Assembly: GCA_027484405.1 (NCBI GenBank)
Contig: JAIXTA010000110.1
Location: forward strand, 1-64,000
DNA from: Burkholderiales bacterium
GTDB lineage: Bacteria; Pseudomonadota; Gammaproteobacteria; Burkholderiales; Burkholderiaceae_C
Length of the DNA: 64,000 nt
Reading direction: 5' to 3'
The notes under the pieces were generated by a model. The model was not told the origin of the DNA, made no database searches, and saw nothing but the letters and a program-made list of their open reading frames with translations. Of this stretch, positions 1 to 11,105 are shown one piece after another; position 1 is the first letter of the stretch, and each line of letters begins with the position of its first letter. Position numbers and translations under genes: made by a program.

Positions 1-1
1 C

Positions 2-1867
2 AACTACGAGATCGACATCTTCGACGTGCTGATCAAGGCCGCCGCCCGCGAGACCGGCTGCGCCGATCTTGCGAACAACTCCCTGAAGGTGATTGCCGAC
101 CACATCCGCGCCACCGCCTTCCTGGTGGCCGATGGCGTGATCCCGAGCAACGAAGGCCGCGGCTATGTGCAGCGCCGCATCGTGCGCCGCGCCATCCGCC
201 ACGGCTACAAGCTCGGCTGCCGCAAGCCCTTCTTCCACAAGATCGTGCCGGACCTCGTGCGCGAGATGGGTGAGGCCTATCCGGAGATTGCCGAGCAGCA
301 GCAGCGCATCATGGACACACTGGCGGCCGAGGAAGCGCGCTTCTTCGAGACGCTCGAGCACGGCATGGGCATTCTGGACAGCGCGCTGGCCGGCGGCGTG
401 AAGACCCTCGATGGCGAAGTGGCCTTCAAGCTGCACGACACCTACGGCTTCCCGCTCGACCTCACGGCCGACGTGGGCCGCGAGCGCGGCTTCACGGTGG
501 ACGAGGCCGGCTTCAACGCCGCCATGGCACGCCAGCAGGAAGCGAGCCGCGCGGCCGGCAAGTTCAAGATGGACCGCGCGCTCGACTACAGCGGCGCCTC
601 CACCACCTTCCACGGCTACGACAAGCTCGTCATCGAAGGCGCCAAGATCACCGCGCTGTATGTGGGCGGCACGGAAGTGGCCGAGATGAAAGCCGGTGAC
701 GCCGGCGTGGTCGTGCTCGACCACACCCCCTTCTACGCCGAGAGCGGGGGCCAGGTGGGTGATGTGGGCGTGCTGGCGAATGCCGGTGCCGAGTTTGCGG
801 TGCAGGACACGCAGAAGATCCAGTCCGCGGTCTTCGGCCACCACGGCACCCTGGCCCGCGGCACGCTCAAGAAGGGCGATGCGCTCACCGCCACGGTGAA
901 CGGTGCGGTACGCGCGGCCACCATGCGCAACCACAGCGTGACGCACATCATGCACAAGGCCCTGCGCGAAGTGCTCGGCAGCCATGTGCAGCAGAAGGGC
1001 AGCCTGGTCGATGCCGACAAGACCCGCTTCGACTTTGCGCACAACGCCCCGATGACCGAGGCGCAGATCCGTGAGGTCGAGTCCAAGGTCAATGCCGAGA
1101 TCCTGGCCAACAGCAGCACCCTGGCGCGTGTGGTGCCGATGGAAGACGCCCAGAAGCTCGGCGCGATGATGCTGTTCGGCGAGAAGTACGGCGACGAAGT
1201 GCGTGTGCTCGACATCGGCACCAGCCGCGAACTCTGCGGCGGCACGCATGTGGAGCGCACCGGCGACATCGGCTTCTTCAAGATCGTGACCGAAGGCGGC
1301 GTGGCCGCCGGCGTGCGCCGCGTGGAAGCCATCACCGGCATGAATGCCGTGAACTGGGTGCAGCGCATGGACGCCGCCGTGGGTGAAGTCGCGGCCGCCC
1401 TCAAGGCCCAGCCCACCGAGCTGGTGACCCGCGTGGCCCAGGTGCAGGACCAGATCAAGGCCCTGGAGAAGGAACTGGCCGCCGCCAAGAGCAAGCTTGC
1501 TGCCGCACAGGGCAGCGACCTCGCCGGCAGTGCCGTGGACATCAAGGGCATCAAGGTGCTGGCCGCCAGGCTCGAAGGCGCAGACGCCAAGACCCTGCGC
1601 GAGACCATGGACCAGCTCAAGGCCAAGCTCAAGACCGCCGCCATCGTGCTGGCGGCCGTGGACGGCGGCAAGGTGCAGCTGGCCGCCGGCGCCACCGCAG
1701 ACGTGATGGGCAAGATCAAGGCCGGCGACCTCGTCAACTTCGTCGCCCAGCAGGTGGGCGGCAAGGGCGGCGGCAAAGCGGACATGGCCATGGCCGGCGG
1801 CACCGACGCGGCGGCGCTGCCCAAGGCGCTGGAGAGCGTGCGCGGCTTTGTGGAAGAGCGAGCCTGA
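2..1867 (+). CDS. alaS: Alanyl-tRNA synthetase, C-terminal part (5' truncated by window edge)
   Basis: Frame is open from base 2 ([20 protein letters not shown]...). Contains [46 protein letters not shown] and a C-terminal DHHA1-like region. Confidence 0.97.
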   Translation, partial: NYEIDIFDVLIKAAARETGCADLANNSLKVIADHIRATAFLVADGVIPSNEGRGYVQRRIVRRAIRHGYKLGCRKPFFHKIVPDLVREMGEAYPEIAEQQQRIMDTLAAEEARFFETLEHGMGILDSALAGGVKTLDGEVAFKLHDTYGFPLDLTADVGRERGFTVDEAGFNAAMARQQEASRAAGKFKMDRALDYSGASTTFHGYDKLVIEGAKITALYVGGTEVAEMKAGDAGVVVLDHTPFYAESGGQVGDVGVLANAGAEFAVQDTQKIQSAVFGHHGTLARGTLKKGDALTATVNGAVRAATMRNHSVTHIMHKALREVLGSHVQQKGSLVDADKTRFDFAHNAPMTEAQIREVESKVNAEILANSSTLARVVPMEDAQKLGAMMLFGEKYGDEVRVLDIGTSRELCGGTHVERTGDIGFFKIVTEGGVAAGVRRVEAITGMNAVNWVQRMDAAVGEVAAALKAQPTELVTRVAQVQDQIKALEKELAAAKSKLAAAQGSDLAGSAVDIKGIKVLAARLEGADAKTLRETMDQLKAKLKTAAIVLAAVDGGKVQLAAGATADVMGKIKAGDLVNFVAQQVGGKGGGKADMAMAGGTDAAALPKALESVRGFVEERA

Positions 1868-1880
1868 TCAGGATGCGCAT

Positions 1881-2318
1881 GTGAACGCCGTGCTCTGGTT
1901 CATCAAGCTGCCCCTGCGCACCATTGCGCGGGTGCTGGCCGTGTGTGTGGCGGCCTGGGCGCTGTCGGCCTGTACCGTGATCTCGATCGTGGATACGGCG
2001 GCCAGCGTGGCGGTCAAGGGCGTGGGGCTGGCGGCGGATGCCGCCATTGGCACGGCGCGTATCGCGGGCAAGGCGGTGGGCGCCGCGGCCGATGCCGTGA
2101 TCCCGGACAAGCCCAAGGCGGCGGTCGGTGCGGGCGCGGCGGCTGCAGCGGCGACTTCCAGTGCGCCGGCTGCTGCGGCCCCTGTGGTTACGCCGGCCCC
2201 CGCAGCCACGCCAGTGCCCGTGGCGATACCGGTCCCGATGCCGAGTCCGGTGCACCAGCCGACGCCGCAGCCGGACGGCCCGGCCGAGCCCGTACCCGAG
2301 CCGCAGCCACGCAAGTGA
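1881..2318 (+). CDS. Small putative lipoprotein with Ala/Pro-rich tail
   Basis: GTG start 13 nt after the alaS stop. Hydrophobic N-terminus ending in lipobox-like LSAC, then an A/P-rich low-complexity tail. Confidence 0.65.
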   Translation: MNAVLWFIKLPLRTIARVLAVCVAAWALSACTVISIVDTAASVAVKGVGLAADAAIGTARIAGKAVGAAADAVIPDKPKAAVGAGAAAAAATSSAPAAAAPVVTPAPAATPVPVAIPVPMPSPVHQPTPQPDGPAEPVPEPQPRK

Positions 2319-2429
2319 TTGCATCAATTTCGGCCCTGCTTTTCATGGGGTCAAAAGTGATCAAAAGCCGCTCCAGGCAAGCGAGAAGTTCCAATCAAGC
2401 CCGCGAATAACATTGAATTTCGGCCAAAA

Positions 2430-2960
2430 ATGAATATTCATCTGCGCCGTGCCACCCCAGACGATGCCGAGCATTTCGCCCGCATCAATGCCGCCCATGC
2501 GGTCTATGCCAACCTGCTGCAGGTGCCGCATCCGGGCGTGGAGCGCTGGAAGAAGCGCCTGGCCGAGGACACCGAAGACAAGCTCGTGCTGCTGGCCGAG
2601 CTGGACGGCGAGGTAGTGGGGCACGCTGGTGTGTTCTGCGACGGCGGCCGCGTGCGCCAGCGCCACACCTGGCGCATGGGTATCGGCATCGCCCAGCACG
2701 CCTGGGGCAAGGGCGTGGGCACGGCGCTGATGACCGAACTCATGAGATATGCCGATGACTGGGCCCAGGCCCTGCGCATCGAGCTGCACGTGTTCACCGA
2801 CAACGCACGCGCTATCGCGCTGTACCGCAAGTTCGGGTTCGAGATCGAAGGCACCCTGCGCGGCGACTCCTTCCGCGACGGCCAGTACGTCAGCAGCCAC
2901 CTGATGGCGCGCCTGCATCCGCGCCTGGTGGCCGAACTGGCGCGCAACGCGCAGGCCTGA
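2430..2960 (+). CDS. GNAT family N-acetyltransferase
   Basis: WRMGIGIAQHAWGKGVGTALM acetyl-CoA loop; FTDNARAIALYRKFGFEIEG is typical GNAT motif B. Confidence 0.9.
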   Translation: MNIHLRRATPDDAEHFARINAAHAVYANLLQVPHPGVERWKKRLAEDTEDKLVLLAELDGEVVGHAGVFCDGGRVRQRHTWRMGIGIAQHAWGKGVGTALMTELMRYADDWAQALRIELHVFTDNARAIALYRKFGFEIEGTLRGDSFRDGQYVSSHLMARLHPRLVAELARNAQA

Positions 2961-3149
2961 ACCGGGCAGGGCTCCCGCAATCCCGGGAGCTTTCCCCAAG
3001 AACCCGCGTCCCGGCCGCGCCGCGTGGAGGGGACTGGGCTACCATCTGGCCCGCGCGTACGCCTTTCGCCGGCCGCAGAGCCGCGACAGTGCGCACACCC
3101 GAGAATCCGACCGCCGGCGAACGTACGCCGGCTCGCCCTGGAGCCTGTC

Positions 3150-3395
3150 ATGGTTGATCTGAACATGCCCTACAACAAGGATGTGGACGCCCGCGGCCTG
3201 TCCTGCCCGCTGCCCATCCTGCGCGCCAAGCGCGCCCTGGCCGACCTGGACACCGGCGATGTACTGCGCGTGCAGGCCACCGACCCCGGCAGCGAACGCG
3301 ACTTCACCGCCTTTGCCAAGCAGACCGGCAACGAGCTGGTGGCCCACGGCAAGCACGAGAACGTGTTCTATTACTTCCTGCGCCGCCGCACCTGA
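3150..3395 (+). CDS. TusA/SirA-family sulfurtransferase
   Basis: DARGLSCPLPILRAKRAL signature (CPxP) and an 81-aa size. ATG at 3150 is chosen over the longer ORF start. Confidence 0.9.
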   Translation: MVDLNMPYNKDVDARGLSCPLPILRAKRALADLDTGDVLRVQATDPGSERDFTAFAKQTGNELVAHGKHENVFYYFLRRRT

Positions 3396-3410
3396 TTGCG
3401 AGCGATTGCC

Positions 3411-3447
3411 AATGCAAAAGGGCCGGTTGAACCGGCCCTTTTGCATT
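3411..3447. terminator. Bidirectional intrinsic terminator between the convergent tusA-like and valS genes
   Basis: AATGCAAAAGGGCCGGTT-G-AACCGGCCCTTTTGCATT: perfect 18-bp arms flanked by A/T tracts on both strands. Confidence 0.9.
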
Positions 3448-3464
3448 GGCGAGGCTGAACGCGC

Positions 3465-6302
3465 TCAGCCCAGCCGCGCCAGCTGCGCGCGCAGCTTCTC
3501 CAGCGTGGCGCCAAAGTCGGCCAGCCGGCCGCGCTCCTGGGCCACGACGGCCTCGGGGGCGCGGGCGACGAAGCTTTCGTTTGAGAGCTTGGCATTCGCC
3601 TTGGCCACTTCGCCTTCGATGCGGGCGATCTCCTTGCCCAGCCGTGCCCGCTCGGCATCCACATCAATCTCGATCTTCAGCAGCAGCTGTGCATCGCCCA
3701 CCACGGCGACCGGTGCGCCGATATTGGGCAGCGCGGCCACGCGCTCGAAGCTGGCCAGCTTGCCGAGCGCCGACAGGTAGGGCGCGAAGCCATCCAGCGA
3801 CTCCGGCCCGGTGGCCAGCAGGGGCACGCGTTCGGCCGGCGAGACGTTCATCTCGCCACGCAGGTTGCGCAACGCATCGATCAGGCCCTTGAGCTCGCCC
3901 ATCCAGCGGTCTGCGGCGGGGTCGATTTTGTCCATCTGGGCGCGTGGATAGGGCTGCGTGGCGCAGTAGGCGGTTTCACCCTCCTTGCGCTTGGCGGCCA
4001 CCACGCTCACGCGCTGCCAGAGTTCCTCGGTGATGAAGGGCGCGATCGGGTGCAGCAGGCGCAGTACGGCTTCGAGCGCGCGCACGAGGGTGCGGCGCGT
4101 GCCGCGCTGCTGGGCCTCGTTGCCGCGCTGGATCTGCACCTTGGCCAGCTCCACATACCAGTCGCAGTACTGGTCCCAGACGAAGCTGTAGATCGTGTTG
4201 GCCACGAGGTCCAGGCGGTACTCGTCGAAGCCTTTGGCGACGGCGGCCTCGACGCGCTGCAGCTCGTTGACGATCCACTTGTCGGCCAGCGAGAAGTCCT
4301 GGTAGTTCTTGTCGCAATGGCCGGGGGGTGCATCGAAGCCGCAGTCATGCCCCTCGGTGTTCATCAACACGAAGCGCGTGGCGTTCCACAGCTTGTTGCA
4401 GAAATTGCGGTAGCCCTCGCAGCGCTTGGTGTCGAAGTTCACGTTCATGCCCAGCGAGGCGTAGCTCGCCATGGTGAAGCGCAGGGCGTCCGCGCCATAG
4501 GCCGGCATGCCCTCGGGGAACTCCTTCTTCACGCGGGCAGCCACCTTGGGCGCCGTCTCGGGGCGGCGCAGGCCGGTGGTGGACTTCTTCGTGAGCGTCT
4601 CGAGGTCGACGCCCTGGATCAGATCCACGGGGTCGATCACGTTGCCCTCGGACTTGCTCATCTTCTTGCCCTCGGCATCGCGCACGGTGCCGTGGATGTA
4701 GACCGTCCTGAACGGGATCTTGCCCGTGAAGTAGGTCGTCATCATGATCATCCGGGCGACCCAGAAGAAGATGATCTCGCTGCCCGTCACGAGTACGGAC
4801 GAGGGCAGATAGCGCGCAAGCAGCTCGGTGTTCTGCGGCCAGCCCAGGGTGGAGAAGGGCACCAGGGCTGACGAGTACCAAGTGTCGAGCACATCAGGGT
4901 CGCGGCGCAGCTTGGCGTTCGGGCCGGCCTTGGCCTGGGCCTCGGCTTCGTTGCGCGCCACATAGACGTTCCCGGCTTCGTCGTACCAAGCGGGAATCTG
5001 GTGGCCCCACCAGAGCTGGCGCGACAGGGTCCAGTCCTGGATGTTGTTCAGCCAGTGGCGGTAGGTGGCAATCCAGTGCTCGGGCACGAACTGGATGCTG
5101 CCGTTGTTCACAACCTCGAGTGCCTTGTCGGCAATCGACTGGCCCGGCTGGAAGGCGTGGTGGGAAGGCGCGGCCTTGCTCAATGCCATGAACCACTGGT
5201 CGGTGAGCATGGGCTCGATCACGGTGCCGGTGCGGTCCGAGCGCGGCACCTTGAGCTTGTGCTTCTTGGTCTCGATCAACAGGCCCTGGGTCTCAAGATC
5301 GGCCACGATTTGCTTGCGCGCGGCAAAGCGCTCCAGGCCCTGGTAGGCCTTGGGGGCGTGCTCGTTGATGTGCGCATCCAGGCTCAGGATGCTGATCATC
5401 GGCAGGCCGTGGCGCTGGCCCACGGCGTAGTCGTTGAAGTCGTGTGCGGGCGTGACCTTCACCACGCCGGTGCCGAACTCGCGGTCCACATAGGCGTCGG
5501 CGATGATCGGAATCGTGCGATCGCACAGCGGCAGCTGCACCTGCTTGCCGATCAGGTGCTTGTAGCGCTCGTCTTCCGGATGGACCATCACGGCCACGTC
5601 GCCGAGCATGGTTTCGGGCCGGGTGGTGGCCACGGTCAGGCCGCGCAGCTCGCCCTGTGGGCCGTCGGCAAAGGGGTAGAGGATGTGCCAGAGGTGGCCG
5701 TCTTCCTCCTCGGTGACCACTTCGAGGTCGGACACGGCGGTCTTGAGCTTGGGCTCCCAGTTCACCAAGCGCTTGCCGCGATAGATCAGCCCGTCCTCGT
5801 ACAGGCGCACGAAGGTCTCGGTCACCACGGCTGAGAGCTTCTCGTCCATGGTGAAGTACTCCAGACCCCAGTCGACGCTCGCGCCCAGGCGGCGCATCTG
5901 CTGCGTGATGGTGCCGCCGGAGTACTGCTTCCACTCCCAGGTCTTTTCGAGGAACTTCTCGCGGCCGAGCTCATGGCGCTTGATGCCCTGCTGCTCGAGC
6001 TGGCGCTCCACCACGATCTGGGTGGCGATGCCCGCGTGATCCACGCCGGGCAGCCAGAGTGCGTTGTGCCCCAGCATGCGGTGGTAGCGCGTCATCGCAT
6101 CCATGATGGTCTGGTTGAAGCCGTGCCCCATGTGCAGCGTGCCGGTCACATTGGGCGGCGGCAGCTGGATGGCAAAGGACGGCACGTCGGCCTTGGCGCC
6201 CGCGACGAAGACCCCGGCCTGCTCCCAGACGGGCACCCAGCGGGCCTCGATGGCGGCTGGGTCGAAGGCTTTGGCGAGTTCTTGCGCGAGGATGGCGGAC
6301 AT
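3465..6302 (-). CDS. valS: Valyl-tRNA synthetase
   Basis: [15 protein letters not shown] (HIGH), [14 protein letters not shown] (KMSKS), C-terminal coiled coil. Start set at [15 protein letters not shown]. Confidence 0.98.
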   Translation of the reverse strand: MSAILAQELAKAFDPAAIEARWVPVWEQAGVFVAGAKADVPSFAIQLPPPNVTGTLHMGHGFNQTIMDAMTRYHRMLGHNALWLPGVDHAGIATQIVVERQLEQQGIKRHELGREKFLEKTWEWKQYSGGTITQQMRRLGASVDWGLEYFTMDEKLSAVVTETFVRLYEDGLIYRGKRLVNWEPKLKTAVSDLEVVTEEEDGHLWHILYPFADGPQGELRGLTVATTRPETMLGDVAVMVHPEDERYKHLIGKQVQLPLCDRTIPIIADAYVDREFGTGVVKVTPAHDFNDYAVGQRHGLPMISILSLDAHINEHAPKAYQGLERFAARKQIVADLETQGLLIETKKHKLKVPRSDRTGTVIEPMLTDQWFMALSKAAPSHHAFQPGQSIADKALEVVNNGSIQFVPEHWIATYRHWLNNIQDWTLSRQLWWGHQIPAWYDEAGNVYVARNEAEAQAKAGPNAKLRRDPDVLDTWYSSALVPFSTLGWPQNTELLARYLPSSVLVTGSEIIFFWVARMIMMTTYFTGKIPFRTVYIHGTVRDAEGKKMSKSEGNVIDPVDLIQGVDLETLTKKSTTGLRRPETAPKVAARVKKEFPEGMPAYGADALRFTMASYASLGMNVNFDTKRCEGYRNFCNKLWNATRFVLMNTEGHDCGFDAPPGHCDKNYQDFSLADKWIVNELQRVEAAVAKGFDEYRLDLVANTIYSFVWDQYCDWYVELAKVQIQRGNEAQQRGTRRTLVRALEAVLRLLHPIAPFITEELWQRVSVVAAKRKEGETAYCATQPYPRAQMDKIDPAADRWMGELKGLIDALRNLRGEMNVSPAERVPLLATGPESLDGFAPYLSALGKLASFERVAALPNIGAPVAVVGDAQLLLKIEIDVDAERARLGKEIARIEGEVAKANAKLSNESFVARAPEAVVAQERGRLADFGATLEKLRAQLARLG

Positions 6303-6452
6303 GATCGGGTGCGGGGGTCGTGGGTTCAATGCAGGCGGCGGTTGCAGGCGGCGCAGCGGGGTGCTGCGCGGGCTCGACACCACCAAGAGACGATTGTAGG
6401 AGGCTGCTCTCTTGCAGCGCCGGGGACTGCCTGCAGCCGCCGAGCGGCAGAT

Positions 6453-7799
6453 CTAGAACAGATCGGGCTGCTTGAGTGCGCGGGCGACTTCCTCGTCCAC
6501 GGCGCGGCGGATGGCCTCGCGCAGGCTTTCGTGCACCGCCACCTTGAATTCGCCGCGGGTGCTGGCCACAACGTGATCCACGATCTCGGCCACGCGCTCG
6601 CGCAGTGCGCCGTGCAGCAACTGCTCTACGCGCGGTGCAAGTGCAGTCAGAATGCTGTCGCGCAGTCGGGCTTCCAGTGCATCAATCTCGGCTTCAGTCA
6701 GTGCCGTTGCGCCTTGCGGTGCAGCCTTGGCGCGGAGGTCAACTGCAGGACTCGCAGGGGCTTGCACATCTGCCGGCGCCGGAGGCCGCTGCTGTGCAGA
6801 TGGCGCAGGCGAGGTCGCCATCGCATCGGGCAGGGGCTCTGCTGGCGGGAGCGCCGCCACGCTTGCTGCGCTGGGCTGCTGAAAGGCGCTCGGTGCCGCG
6901 GGCGGTGGCAGGCTCACCGCGGCGGCCGGGGGGGACGTGATGGCCGCCTGCCCGGCCTCGGCGCCGGAAGTGCCGCTGCGCCGAGCCGACGTCGCCAGCA
7001 GGAAAGCGGGCAGTTCGAGTGCTTCGGGCTGCCCGAATGCACTGGTCACTGACAGCCCGCCGGTAGCCATCGAGACGGAGGGGGCAGCAGGCTCGCCCGG
7101 CACCGCAGCCGCGCTGGCCGCGCTCTTTTCCTGAACGGTTGCGGGCGCCGGCCCGGGCGCAACGGCAGGCGCCATGGCCGCCACCGGCGGCACGAGCACT
7201 GCCGCGGGTTCCGTCTGGGTGGGCCGCGCCGGCGTGAACAGGAATGCGGGCGCTTGGTCGTGCGCTGGCGTTGTCTGGGGCGCTGTCGCGGTCGTCGTCG
7301 TCAATCCGGCCAGCAGCGCCATCGGGTCGGCCACTAGGCTGGGCGCCTCTTCCGCGGCAGGGGCCGTCAGGCTGCTTGCGGCTTGGGCAAGCGTCGCCTG
7401 CACGTTGGCGGGTTCAGGCCCGCTCTCCGATGCGGCTGCGCTGGCTGTCTGCGGAGCGGGCGCTGCATCACCCGGCTCGACCTCGGGCGGACCGGACAAA
7501 GCCTCGTCAGATGGATGCGTGGACGCGTGCTCGGCAGGCGCCGGTACGGGTGCGGCTTCAGCAGGGGCCGGCGGCTCGGGCAGCTTGAGGTCAATCGTTG
7601 CGGCCAGCTTCTGCGCAGCCAGCGCCTCGACTTCGGCGGCAAGCGGGCCCGAGGGCTGCTCGGGCGACACGGTGTCGGCGAAGTCCGGCAGCTCCAGCGA
7701 GATGTCCGCGATCGGGCCAGCGCGCTGGCGCTGTGCCTCGTCCGTGAGCTCGATGATCTCGGTCAGGACGGGGATCGAGTGGTCGTTCGGTGTGCTCAT
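6453..7799 (-). CDS. Uncharacterised Ala/Pro-rich protein with short conserved-looking N-terminus and helical C-terminus (possibly DUF2486-like)
   Basis: MSTPNDHSIPVLTEIIELTDEAQ..., then about 300 residues of A/P-rich sequence, then a charged helical C-terminus (LEARLRDSILTALAPRVEQLLHGALRERVAEIVDHV...). Lies between valS and holC. Family name recalled only. Confidence 0.75.
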   Translation of the reverse strand: MSTPNDHSIPVLTEIIELTDEAQRQRAGPIADISLELPDFADTVSPEQPSGPLAAEVEALAAQKLAATIDLKLPEPPAPAEAAPVPAPAEHASTHPSDEALSGPPEVEPGDAAPAPQTASAAASESGPEPANVQATLAQAASSLTAPAAEEAPSLVADPMALLAGLTTTTATAPQTTPAHDQAPAFLFTPARPTQTEPAAVLVPPVAAMAPAVAPGPAPATVQEKSAASAAAVPGEPAAPSVSMATGGLSVTSAFGQPEALELPAFLLATSARRSGTSGAEAGQAAITSPPAAAVSLPPPAAPSAFQQPSAASVAALPPAEPLPDAMATSPAPSAQQRPPAPADVQAPASPAVDLRAKAAPQGATALTEAEIDALEARLRDSILTALAPRVEQLLHGALRERVAEIVDHVVASTRGEFKVAVHESLREAIRRAVDEEVARALKQPDLF

Positions 7800-7812
7800 C
7801 AACCCTGGGCGC

Positions 7813-8232
7813 TCAGGCGCCGGCAACGTGATGCTGCAAAGGGTAACCCTGATCCCGGTAGAACTTGAAGCGCTGCCGTCCGGCCTGTGCATCCTCCACC
7901 TCGGTGCCGACCAGCTCGATTACGCGCTCGTGGCTGGCATAGGCCGGGGGATGGCCGCGATCCAGATTGATCAGAAGGCGGTCGTGCTGGGCGGGCGCCT
8001 CGCTGCCAGTCAGCAGCACGGGTGCGAGCTCCGCATCCGGCTCGTGTGCGTACTGGTGCGGCAGAAAATCGAGTGGCGAGAAAGTCCAGAGCTGGCGGTC
8101 GAGGTCCGCCAGCGTCTGGGGATCGCTGCTGTAGACAAGCGCCTTGTGGCCGGCCGCCTGCACCTTGCGCAGCAGACGGCAGCAGTAGGCCAGCTTGTCC
8201 GGCAGACCCGTGTGGAAGTCGATCCGGGTCAT
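7813..8232 (-). CDS. holC: DNA polymerase III chi subunit
   Basis: MTRIDFHTGLPDKLAYCCRLLRKV...; FSPLDFLPHQY; FKFYRDQGYPLQHH. Adjacent to pepA as is usual. Confidence 0.92.
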   Translation of the reverse strand: MTRIDFHTGLPDKLAYCCRLLRKVQAAGHKALVYSSDPQTLADLDRQLWTFSPLDFLPHQYAHEPDAELAPVLLTGSEAPAQHDRLLINLDRGHPPAYASHERVIELVGTEVEDAQAGRQRFKFYRDQGYPLQHHVAGA

Positions 8233-8257
8233 GCCGGTCCGTCCGTGGCCACGGCGC

Positions 8258-9745
8258 TCAAGCGGCCTGGCCCAGCAGGTAGTGTGTCAGCAGGCTGACG
8301 GGGCGGCCTGTGGCGCCCTTGGCCGCGCCGCTCTTCCAGGCGGTGCCGGCGATGTCCAGGTGCGCCCAGGGCAGATCGTCGGCGTAGCGTGCCAGGAAAC
8401 AGGCCGCGGTGATGGCCCCGCCCGGGCGGCCACCGATGTTGGCCATATCGGCGAAGTTGCTCTTGAGCATCTCCTGGTAGTCGTCGTCCAGGGGCATGCG
8501 CCATGCGGTGTCACCCGTGGCTTGGCCGGCCGCCAGGAGATCGGCAGCGAGCTTCTCGTCCTTGGTGAACAGACCGGTATGCACGTGGCCGAGTGCGATC
8601 ACGCAGGCTCCGGTAAGCGTGGCGATATCCACGACGCTGGCGGGCTTGAAGCGCTTGGCATAGGTCAGGGCGTCATTCAGGATCAGGCGGCCTTCGGCGT
8701 CCGTGTTCAGGATCTCGATGGTCTGGCCGCTCATGCTGGTGACGATGTCGCCGGGCTTGTTGGCGCGGCCGCTGGGCATGTTCTCGCAGGCGGGGATCAG
8801 GCCGACGAGATTGATCTTCGGCTTGATCTGGGCAATCGCGCGGAAGGTACCGATCACGCTGGCCGCACCGCACATGTCGAACTTCATCTCGTCCATGCCT
8901 TCGCCCGGCTTGATCGAGATGCCGCCGGAATCGAAGGTGATGCCCTTGCCCACAAGCACGTGCGGCGCGGCCTTGCCGGCACCCGTGTACTTCAGCACGA
9001 TGAACTTGGGCGCTTCGTCGCTGCCCTTGGCTACCGACAGAAAACTGCCCATCTTCAAGGCTTCGCACTGCTTCTTGTCGAGCACTTCGAAGCCGAGCTT
9101 GTAGGTCTTGGCAAGCTTCTTGGCCTCGTTGGCCAGATAGGTCGGGGTGCAGATGTTGCCCGGCAGGTTGCCCAGGGTGCGGGTGAGGTTGATGCCTTCG
9201 CCCAGTGCCTCGCCGGTGGCGGCGGCAGCCAGTGCAGCCTTGGCCTGCGCGGCATCGACCACGAGCGAGACGGTGGCCAGCGCCACGGCGGGGTCCTTCT
9301 TGCTCTTGGTGATGTCGAAGCGGTAGCTGGCTTCCACGGCGGCGGTGGCGGCGATGCGCGCCTTGCTCGCGACGTCCACACCCTTGACCTTGGCGTCCAT
9401 CAATCCGAACGCAACCGTCTTGGTCGACGTGCCCGTCACGGCGGCGAAGGCCGCCTTGGCCGCTTGTGTGAAGGCCTTGGCATCCAGCTTGTCTGCGTTG
9501 CCCAGGCCGACGGCGAACACGCGCGTGCCATCCGCGCCCGTGAGATGCGTGACCCGGCCGATGGCGGCCGCTGCATCCGTGACGAGCGATGCGGCGATCG
9601 TGCCGCGCTTGATCAGGGCCTGCGCTTCGGCACTGGCTACCGTCTTGCTGTCGCTGCCCTGGAACACGCCGACCACCACCGCATCGGTGGCGAACTTGGC
9701 GCTGGCAGCAGCGGGGGCGATGGAGACCTGCGTGATAAATTTCAT
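8258..9745 (-). CDS. pepA: Cytosol (leucyl) aminopeptidase
   Basis: [16 protein letters not shown] and [17 protein letters not shown] (M17 signature). Confidence 0.97.
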   Translation of the reverse strand: MKFITQVSIAPAAASAKFATDAVVVGVFQGSDSKTVASAEAQALIKRGTIAASLVTDAAAAIGRVTHLTGADGTRVFAVGLGNADKLDAKAFTQAAKAAFAAVTGTSTKTVAFGLMDAKVKGVDVASKARIAATAAVEASYRFDITKSKKDPAVALATVSLVVDAAQAKAALAAAATGEALGEGINLTRTLGNLPGNICTPTYLANEAKKLAKTYKLGFEVLDKKQCEALKMGSFLSVAKGSDEAPKFIVLKYTGAGKAAPHVLVGKGITFDSGGISIKPGEGMDEMKFDMCGAASVIGTFRAIAQIKPKINLVGLIPACENMPSGRANKPGDIVTSMSGQTIEILNTDAEGRLILNDALTYAKRFKPASVVDIATLTGACVIALGHVHTGLFTKDEKLAADLLAAGQATGDTAWRMPLDDDYQEMLKSNFADMANIGGRPGGAITAACFLARYADDLPWAHLDIAGTAWKSGAAKGATGRPVSLLTHYLLGQAA

Positions 9746-9980
9746 GTGTGTTTCCGAGGGAGAGTCTTGTGAAACTCAAGCCACAAGCGCAGCTGTGCGC
9801 AAGGCCTGGACCCAGGCCGGCGGCTTGGGGTGTTCCGGACAAGCCCCGGATTATTGAAGGCCCTCTCATTCACGTCAAAACACATCGGGCCTGAATCCCG
9901 CCCTCTGGCCGGCCGGCGCGGGGCGCCGACCGGGCCGGATGGCCTGCCCTGACCCGGATTCGCCGCGCTCCACAGCCCGC

Positions 9981-11105
9981 ATGCTCTATCACCGCGCCTT
10001 CACCGCAGAGCTCCGAACCCTGGCGCTGGGCGTCTTTGCCACCCTGTTCATCATCACGACGACGATGGCGCTGATCCGCGTGCTGGGTCAGGCGGCCAGC
10101 GGCCGGCTCGATCCGCAGAGCGTGTTCCTGATTCTGGGGTTCACCTTGCTGAACTACCTGCCGATGATGCTGAATCTGTCCGTCTTCGTTGCGGTGCTGA
10201 TGGTGCTCACGCGCATGTACCGCGACAGCGAGATGGTGGTCTGGACGGCCTCCGGTGTGTCCTTGTGGAACTGGGTCCGGCCTGTGCTGCGCTTTGTGCT
10301 GCCCGTGGCCTTTCTGTCCCTGTTTGTGGGCATGGTCGTCGCCCCCTGGGCGAATCAGCAGATTGCGGTGTACCGCGACACCTTCCAGAAGCGTGACGAT
10401 GTCTCTCGCATGGCTGCTGGCCAGTTCCGAGAATCCGCCAGTGGTCAGCGCGTGTTCTACGTGCAGTCGATCGACGAGCAGAGCAACCAGGTGCGCAATG
10501 TCTTCATCCGTCTCAATGAGCCGGGCCGCACCGGTCTGGTGGTCGCCAGCCGCGGACGGATCGAGATCCGCGATGGCGTGCGCTTTCTGATCCTGGATGA
10601 AGGGCGGCGCTATGAACTGGCGGCCGGCCAGGCCGATGCGCGCCTCATGGAGTTCGGCCGGTACACCATCCGGCTGGACGACCGGCCGATGCAGCTCTCC
10701 GAGCTCAACAGCCCCAAGCTCACGGGCACCTGGGCGTTGCTGAGCAAGCCGGAGCCTCCATACAGGGGAGAGTTGTTCTGGCGTCTGTCCCTGCCGCTGG
10801 TGGGTGTGCTGCTCGCGCTGATGGCACTGCCCCTGTCCTACTTCAACCCCCGCTCGGGGCGTGCCACGCCCTTCATCATTGCGCTGCTCGTCTTTGCCAC
10901 CTATGTGAATCTGGCGACGCTGATGCAGTCGCGTGTGGCCTCGGGCAAGAGCGATCTTGGGCCGGCGATGCTCGTGCTGCACGGCACCGTGCTGGTGGCG
11001 GCGCTGGTGTTCACGGCGCTGCGTGACCAGCCCAAGGGACGCGGGCTCCTTGCCTGGGGGCGCGACTGGTTCAGTGCGCGCCGGCGCTCCGGAGTGGCGC
11101 CATGA
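9981..11105 (+). CDS. lptF: LPS export system permease LptF
   Basis: YjgP/YjgQ-type membrane protein, divergent from pepA and upstream of lptG. Start MLYHRAFTAELRTLALGVF. Confidence 0.95.
   Translation: MLYHRAFTAELRTLALGVFATLFIITTTMALIRVLGQAASGRLDPQSVFLILGFTLLNYLPMMLNLSVFVAVLMVLTRMYRDSEMVVWTASGVSLWNWVRPVLRFVLPVAFLSLFVGMVVAPWANQQIAVYRDTFQKRDDVSRMAAGQFRESASGQRVFYVQSIDEQSNQVRNVFIRLNEPGRTGLVVASRGRIEIRDGVRFLILDEGRRYELAAGQADARLMEFGRYTIRLDDRPMQLSELNSPKLTGTWALLSKPEPPYRGELFWRLSLPLVGVLLALMALPLSYFNPRSGRATPFIIALLVFATYVNLATLMQSRVASGKSDLGPAMLVLHGTVLVAALVFTALRDQPKGRGLLAWGRDWFSARRRSGVAP

Noticed and set aside
8195-9772. 525-aa plus-strand ORF antisense to pepA
   Set aside because: Shadow ORF; pepA metal-binding motifs are clear.
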